NCBI GenBank assembly: GCA_963855995.1
Contig: OY979716.1
Coordinates: 18,781,040-18,845,039 of the forward strand
DNA: 64,000 nucleotides
DNA from: Muricea muricata
Lineage: Eukaryota; Cnidaria; Anthozoa; Malacalcyonacea; Plexauridae
Direction: 5' to 3'
Both the position numbers and the translations under genes were made by a program. The notes below the pieces were generated by a model. The model did no database searches, was not told where the DNA came from, and saw only the letters and a program-made list of their open reading frames with translations. Of this stretch, positions 57,511 to 64,000 are shown piece after piece. Every line of letters begins with the position of its first letter. Position 1 is the first letter of the stretch.

Positions 57511-57752
57511 AATACTTGAACATATGCTTACGACAATTATTTTTATTCAACTCAAGACCTCAGCGGAAACTCAGGACAGCAAGGTCAGAAATGCATAAAA
57601 AGCAACGATACATGCAGGAATATTGAACTCACCGTTGATAAAAAATGAGTGTAACTGGAAAATGTTTAACTTTAATATGGGTTTTACAACTCACTGAACA
57701 TGAGGTCGTCTTGATTTCTGGTTTCTGTATTGAGTTATGATGACATGGATCG

Positions 57753-57985
57753 GCATAACTCAATAAGTCAGCACAAGCCCAGACCTCAGCGCAATTCAAT
57801 ACTTCAGCGCAACTCAAGATCTCAGCGCAATTCAGGACTGCAGCGCAACTCAAGATCTCAGCGCAATTCAAGGCCTAAGCACAATTCAAGGCCTAAGCAC
57901 AATTCAAGATTTCAGCGCAACTCAAGATCTCAGCACAATTCAAGAGCTCAGCACAATTGAATACATGATCGCAACTCAAGACCTT
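57753..57985 (+). repeat. 18-bp minisatellite, copy E
   Basis: Nearly the same unit order as at 1262-1486, with one extra short segment (atacatg) near its right end. Confidence 0.9.
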
Positions 57986-58654
57986 GTTTTTCTTCCTGAA
58001 GTCTTTGATGCCTTTAAAGTTGGCCTGTGAGAAAAAAAAGATGACAAATATTTACACAGAATACGTTTTAAAAAAAACAGATTGTATCGGTGCTCTCAAC
58101 ACAATGATAGATTTCATTAGTAAGGAAACAATTAAAAAATTCAGTTGAACCTTACTTTTTTTCATTGTATTCCTGTTTGGCACTCTTGTTTTTGAACTCA
58201 AATGGAAAACATTATCTACAAATGCTTTAAAGAAAAAGAAACAACCCTTACATTTAATACTCTCAACAACAACGTTCATTTTCAAAAGGTGTTTTCTCCC
58301 AACGAGAATGCTTATAATCTTGGAGATTCTCATGGTAAACGATTTGTTATAAGAACCTCGCAACGTTCTTTTAGTTAGAGTGGAGCCTCTCTATAGCATA
58401 GTTTTCCAGAATCTCTCAGCTTTGTAAGCTCTTACTATGTATTTAATTTAAGAAAGGCTTAGAAAGCTTCTTAGCTTACAATCGATCTGACTCTCTAAAA
58501 ACCTTCAATGGTCAAAATTTTACGCACGCATGCAGCCTGGTAAACGCGCTTCTTAATTATCCAATTATATCTGTTATAAAATCTTTTCGTCACCAATTGC
58601 TTCACCTTGAGCTGTTCTTTCAAAGGATAAAAACTAGCGAAGGATTTTCTGGCA

Positions 58655-58807
58655 GTGGGGCACGCGCTTTGTCATTGTTGTGGACGAGAGTCCAAGCCTG
58701 CCAAGCAGAAACGAAAATCGAAACAGCCTGAACAGGAAGCAGCCCTGTTTGAGCAACCCAAGGTCGACTCTTACATAGGATTGTCTTTGGCAGAGGCACT
58801 CGAGGAT
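58655..58807 (+). pseudogene. First-exon relic of array gene, copy E (ATG lost)
   Basis: As in copy A, the start codon is GTG (58655-58657), the Cys pair and the GAT|gtaagt splice site are kept, and Ser6 is changed to Cys. It shares the four extra codons with A and C. A second substitution (cagcctgaa for cagtcggaa) distinguishes it from A. Confidence 0.75.
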
Positions 58808-60187
58808 GTAAGTGATGTGTGTACACGTTTTTTTCAGCTTGTCTGGGTCGCCATCAACCTATACTAACAGGCTTTGTGAGTGGTTGGTTGAAACAATAAA
58901 AGACAATTATTAACTATAGAAATTGGTTTGTAAAGGACCAATCACAAACAATGACGAGTTTTGTCTTAAAGATCCAACCACAAAAGTTCTTGTATCGCTT
59001 TAAGATGTGTATTCATCATTACAGATATTTTAATAGGGCACTTAATGGTATCATCGCTTTAAAATCGAAGTACATTTTATTAATTATATGCCTTTTTTAG
59101 CAGGAGGGGGGTGAATAGAAGAATTGACGAAAATCACCATTCATGCGATCGGTATAATTTCATTTAAAAAAAAAACACGAAAGTCTTTTGTTGGCGAAAT
59201 TTGGAAATTCAGATTAAAACCAACACCACAGTCATAACGGTTGTTCCACACCATCCTCGATACTGGCTGCGATATATCGACATGGTGGTGGGGTAATGTT
59301 CGTATTGACAGAGAGCGAAATTAGGAAATTTTAACAGTGGAGGACACGTAAACCTTTGGTGCAATTAAGTCGCCTACTTTCAACATTAATGCTTTTGAAT
59401 GTATATGAAATGTATAGGTCATGAAAAACAATATCAACCGCCAAACATAAGAAAAACCATAACAGAATCCGAAGATTAGCATCTTGAAAACCATAAAATG
59501 TAAGTTGATCATGAAAATTGGGTATTAAGTAATATTTCGATTTTCCTAGTCTGATGAAACGAGAACGCAAGTAATTGTAAGTTTTAAGTTTGCGGTAAAA
59601 CACCCATAACCAGAAAATAAATATTTTTACGACACTTTTTCGAACTTTTTAAGGGTTCGATCACATTTTTGAAGAATTATACATTACTTTCTTCTTGCAC
59701 TAAAAACGTCCAAAGTCAATAACAAAGAACTGCTGTCATAATAGAGTGCTTTTACGTAGACTGACACTAATTATACAGGCTATGTATCATGTGATTACCA
59801 CGTGACGTGGTTTCGAGCTTGTTAAGGAACAGAACCTTACAACTAATCTGAGTTATCACATACATATTGCAATGTTTCGAAACGAAATCATAGTAATCGT
59901 GTCCGAGAATACACAAGGATACACAAATAGCACAAAACGTGACAAACAATTAATCAACGCAAAATATCCTGAACAATAAACAAGCAATAAACATATAAAC
60001 AGGAAAAGTCCGAAGAATATATCTACAGTATTCAGCAAACCTTTTGATATTTAGTCAAATCACCAAAGTTACCAAAGTTCTCGAAGTTACCAAAAATCTC
60101 AAAACAAACATCTGTAGACATACGACATACAAAAATTCAAATAAAAATAAAAATGCATATATACGAGAAAAACGTCACAGTGTAAGA
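58808..60187 (+). other. First-intron-like noncoding stretch, copy E
   Basis: Shared with 2309-4503 except for a gap of about 800 bp relative to copy A (at about 59588). No coding sequence recognised. Confidence 0.5.
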
Positions 60188-60502
60188 GACTGGTTATATG
60201 ATCCCGCTTTACCCGGGTTAAATTAAGCGTAAGATGATTGAGGTATTGAAATAAGTCATCTTACGAATAGAATCAACTAAAGTTAGAACGATTTCAGTAC
60301 TGATCAATAAAAACAGTTATATTTTACAAAAATTAATGCCAAACATCATTTTGTTTATTTCATATCTTGGCAAAACAAAAACCTCAAGCAATCAGGAATT
60401 CAGAACACTTTTCATATCATAAAATATATTCTACTTCCATATATATATCAAAATCATATTACGCTTCATTTAATCCCAAGTAAGCGGGATCATATAATCA
60501 GC
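60188..60502. mobile_element. MITE copy in unit E
   Basis: A full-length copy (about 315 bp) of the family at 52858-53170, with inverted ends ggttatatgatcccgct and agcgggatcatataatca. It sits at the position where copy A carries the shortened version. Confidence 0.75.
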
Positions 60503-61065
60503 ACCTAACAATAGGTACGAAAAAGAAAGAAAAACCTAACAAGACCTTTGAATTGATTTTCCAATCATAGTTGAACTTGCACGCACGTTTTTATTGCATT
60601 GCTGTTCTTGCTCTCACATTTTTAGGCCGAGCATCACCGGCGATCACTAATAGGCACTATTTTATCACAAATACACAAAAAGGCGTAAATTTTTGACTAC
60701 CTGAAACGATGAAGTGAAAATAGATGTTCCAAGCAAAGGCCCTTGGTTGGTCTAGAGTAACTATGCATGCTTGAAGTTCAATGGGAAAATAATTACAAAA
60801 AAAAAAACAAGAATTAATAAATCAAGTTACAGAAATTCCGTATTGGGAGACTGAGGATTTATCTCAGTTTCGGTATTTTCTTTGTTATCATGTATTTTAT
60901 ACTGGAAAAGGGATGGTTTGCACCATTTATTCCAAGTTCTGTGAAAAATGATATGAACAAAATGAGTTCAGAATAAGTTTCAGTTGGAGATAGCAAAATT
61001 TAAGAAAATTAATTGTGTTGGTTATGTGCAAAAACAAATTGTAACATGGCATTGTTGTAGCAACC

Positions 61066-61440
61066 ATGTTAGATTATAAGCATAAATATCTACACAAAGA
61101 GCGATACAGGAATCATATTAAATCTTTCAAACATAAAAGATATTCGAACGAAACAGAACTTTCGAAACACGTTTGGCAATTAAAGCAAAACGAAACAGAT
61201 TTCACCATAAAATGGTCCATAATAAAAAAGTTTATTTCTTACTCGGGAGGATCCAAAAGATGTAATTTATGTTTGGACGAAAAAATTACTATTTTGAAAG
61301 AAAAAAACAATTGCTTGCTTAATCAAAGATCGGAAATAGTTTCGGCCTGCCAACACAAAAGCAGATTTCAGGTAAACAATCTAAACAAAGATAGGAATGC
61401 ATGCTATTCAATCACCCACGCGCCCACGTTTCCTCCTTGA
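61066..61440 (+). pseudogene. GIY-YIG nuclease C-terminal fragment of a retroelement
   Basis: The open frame of 124 codons reads ERYRNHIKSFKHKRYSNETELSK. This carries the Arg and the Glu expected after the GIY-YIG strands. HVWQLKQNETDFTIKWSII and a Cys motif RCNLCLDEKITIL follow, then LLNQRSEIVSACQHKS (CxxC…CxH). This is the C-terminal half of the GIY-YIG endonuclease domain seen with reverse transcriptases of Penelope-like and related elements in cnidarians. The two catalytic Tyr strands and the reverse transcriptase are absent. The first ten codons lie in the duplicated unit and are also visible at 5238-5262, so copy A has lost the rest. Confidence 0.6.
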
Positions 61441-61540
61441 GCATAAAAGAAGCTTGCACATTTTCGAAATTTGTCTACCACCTGAAGATTCCCTTTGGAT
61501 GAAACAGACTGTAGTGGTAAGTTTTTGAGGTATTTTGCAC

Positions 61541-61696
<156 letters not shown>

Positions 61697-61892
61697 CAAC
61701 CTCCTGAATAAACGTTCAGAACTTTTCACTTTATGTAAACATATAACCAATAGTCATGTAACGTAACATAATACCTGATACATTTCCAGTGTCCTATACA
61801 ATGAATAAATTAAACTTATCTGTCAGTCGCCTGATGATCGCCTAGTGCGTGAAACCCAGGGTAGCGACAGCAGCAAAAACTTGTCTGTTCCT

Positions 61893-62533
<641 letters not shown>

Positions 62534-62582
62534 AATAATACTTCGTTTTGGACCGAACGTCGGTCCAAAACAAAGTATTATT
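62534..62582. repeat. Short palindrome
   Basis: Arms aataatacttcgttttggacc and complement, centred near 62558. It is probably part of a degenerate foldback repeat. Confidence 0.75.
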
Positions 62583-62740
62583 GCACCCTGTACGAACCCA
62601 AGCCCCTAGCATGGTCGGTAGCTTGCTAAAATTCCCGCCAAAACTAAATATTGTTCCAGAGTAAAATGGCTTATATCTGGATTTAAGATACTTATCAGGT
62701 AGCGAATTTAAAGTTGATGTACGCAGAAGCTTCAAACCAG

Positions 62741-62980
62741 GGGCCGGTTGTATCAAAGGCGTTTAGCTTAAACGGTGGATAAGTGAAATTTAAAAATCAC
62801 TTTTGCATCCAGAGCAGAACCAAAATTATGAGTTTAATAGAATATAGTTTTAGTTTCATATATAATTGTTCTTCTCAGGTCAAATAACTTTAGCTGGCTT
62901 GTTTATACAACATGCAAACTTGTTTTATATTTTTGACTTATCCAGCGTTTAAGCTAAACGCCTTTGATACAACCGGCCCT
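62741..62980. mobile_element. MITE with 44-bp inverted ends
   Basis: 62741-62784 and 62936-62980 are inverted copies with about one mismatch (gggccggttgtatcaaaggc …). The 150-bp centre is AT-rich and noncoding. Confidence 0.85.
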
Positions 62981-64000
62981 AGAACGGCAAGTTGTAGAAG
63001 GAATATTAATTTTAGTTCGTTTAAATGATTGATTACTATCATTAATTATTTTAAAAACATTGCTGCATTGAGAGAACATTAAAAAAATGTTGTACCAATT
63101 AACTTGGCATGAAATCTTCGTGTGTCTCATTTGTATAGTTCTTTGTTTTTTGGTTTTGAATACATAATAGATTAATAATACATTAATACATAATACCAAA
63201 GCTTCGGCTTTGGTGGATATAACTCAAATATCGTCCTTGATAATTCTCGATATCATGCTCAACCTCATTAATTGTTTATCATTTTACCTTTATTGATAAT
63301 TATCATCAGCTTAAAAAATATTTTTCGACGGTATGAGACATTCATCTGAACACTTAATTCAACCATTAAAAATTTGCACTAATTATTATATTGCTAGCAG
63401 CATGACTATTTGAAATTGAACATTAGTGACGTTTGGGTATGGTCCTTTGCTGGTCGTCTTCTTATCAAATTTCAGGTAAAATACAAGCTTAAAGATAGGT
63501 TACAGTGGCATCTGCGCATGCGCTAGCTTTGTTTACGTTTTTTGTTTTGATCAGCTTTAATTGTATAAAATGAAGTATTTCATTTCATCGGCATAACAAT
63601 GCATATAATTTTACCAACAAGGAGCGAAGAGCGAAAGGAGTGCAGCAACAGCGAAGCGTTTCTGTTTTTGTCCAAAGCCATTTTCTTAATCTAAAGTAAT
63701 CTAGAGCGACGATTTCTGCGAACCGAAATACCGAATGTGCGAGTTTGAATCATTTTTGTATTTAAATTGGATTTTAATGTCTTAATGGTTTTGGAAGTGT
63801 TTATTTGTTCTTGATGATGAAGATTTTTGTTGCGGGACGGCCGGGACCTTCAACAATCCACATTGCCCGGCAGACAGAGTTGTGTTGTCGAACGTTATGG
63901 CAGTCTTTCAAGAGCAGTTGTTCGTTGGACGATTTCGAGGCAAGCACTATTGAGAATGCTGCTGCTGTCTCAAACTTGGACAATATTGCAATGGGCTTTT
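62981..64000. other. Right-end spacer
   Basis: No gene recognised. A small hairpin (accaaagcttcggctttggt) lies at 63195-63214. Sequence near 63800-64000 is less AT-rich and might be the edge of a gene or element that continues beyond the window. Confidence 0.35.

Larger units (their letters stand above)
56357..61096 (+). repeat. Tandem-array unit E
   Basis: It aligns with copy A from its first base to about 5262. It starts inside intron 14 of the 15-exon gene, contains its last exon, and continues through the minisatellite, flank, first-exon relic and intron-1 stretch of the next gene in the array. Confidence 0.85.

Overview
The window is AT-rich animal DNA from a eukaryotic chromosome. Genes are split by GT-AG introns. 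No operons, ribosome binding sites or prokaryotic genes are visible. The mobile-element families and several multi-copy gene families (Mutator-like transposase, TTF-finger hAT, piggyBac, Ty3/gypsy with a tRNA-Leu primer site, BEL/Pao, BEN-domain and P2X7-tail-like proteins, GRF fingers, GIY-YIG nuclease) suggest a cnidarian, most likely an anthozoan. That assignment is inference from recalled family resemblance; no search was run.

The window is framed by a head-to-tail tandem array of one gene unit, all on the + strand. Copy A is 1-5262 (it probably continues left of the window), fragment B 44950-45467, C 45468-47095, D 48250-49350 and E 56357-61096. Only D starts with an intact first exon. 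It opens with an N-myristoylation/palmitoylation-type N-terminus (MGNTLSRCC). From it I can chain 15 exons (49026-57485) with every one of the 14 junctions GT-AG and phase-compatible, giving about 649 codons. I recognise no family for this gene. It carries a repeated pair of small exons (phase 0-2 followed by 2-0) and a last exon with an in-frame 15-bp minisatellite (Thr-Thr-Glu-His-Tyr type) and a strongly basic tail. This is the best candidate for an undescribed gene here. The paralogous first exons in A, C and E have lost the ATG or its frame.

Between copies A and B (about 5.3-45 kb) lies a layered deposit of mobile elements. In order: a hAT relic (6.6-7.8 kb); a foldback element with long inverted repeats closing on a decayed OTU-protease ORF (8.4-9.2 kb); a piggyBac relic (9.6-9.9 kb); a deleted Ty3/gypsy element with a long open RT-integrase frame (10.4-13.4 kb); a hAT relic joined to a Mutator tail (13.4-15.5 kb); a minus-strand transposon fragment (15.9-16.3 kb). 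Next come a five-exon BEN-domain gene broken by one TGA (16.9-19.8 kb), a P2X7-tail-like two-exon relic (20.4-20.9 kb), a large hAT-like pseudogene (21.9-25.4 kb) and minus-strand debris with a P-loop (26.1-27.1 kb). Then follow a leucine-rich-repeat-like fragment (27.6-28.1 kb), a second Ty3/gypsy element of the same family (28.2-33.9 kb) split by a nearly intact Mutator-like element (30.5-33.7 kb), an intact triple-GRF-finger ORF (34.1-34.7 kb), two more piggyBac relics and a BEL/Pao gag fragment (34.9-38.4 kb). From 38.4 to 44.9 kb I see no recognisable gene.

The right end (61.1-64 kb) holds a GIY-YIG nuclease fragment, two long (TA)n tracts and small inverted-repeat elements. Apart from the 15-exon gene, the GRF ORF and possibly the BEN gene, I regard the protein-coding material as decayed.
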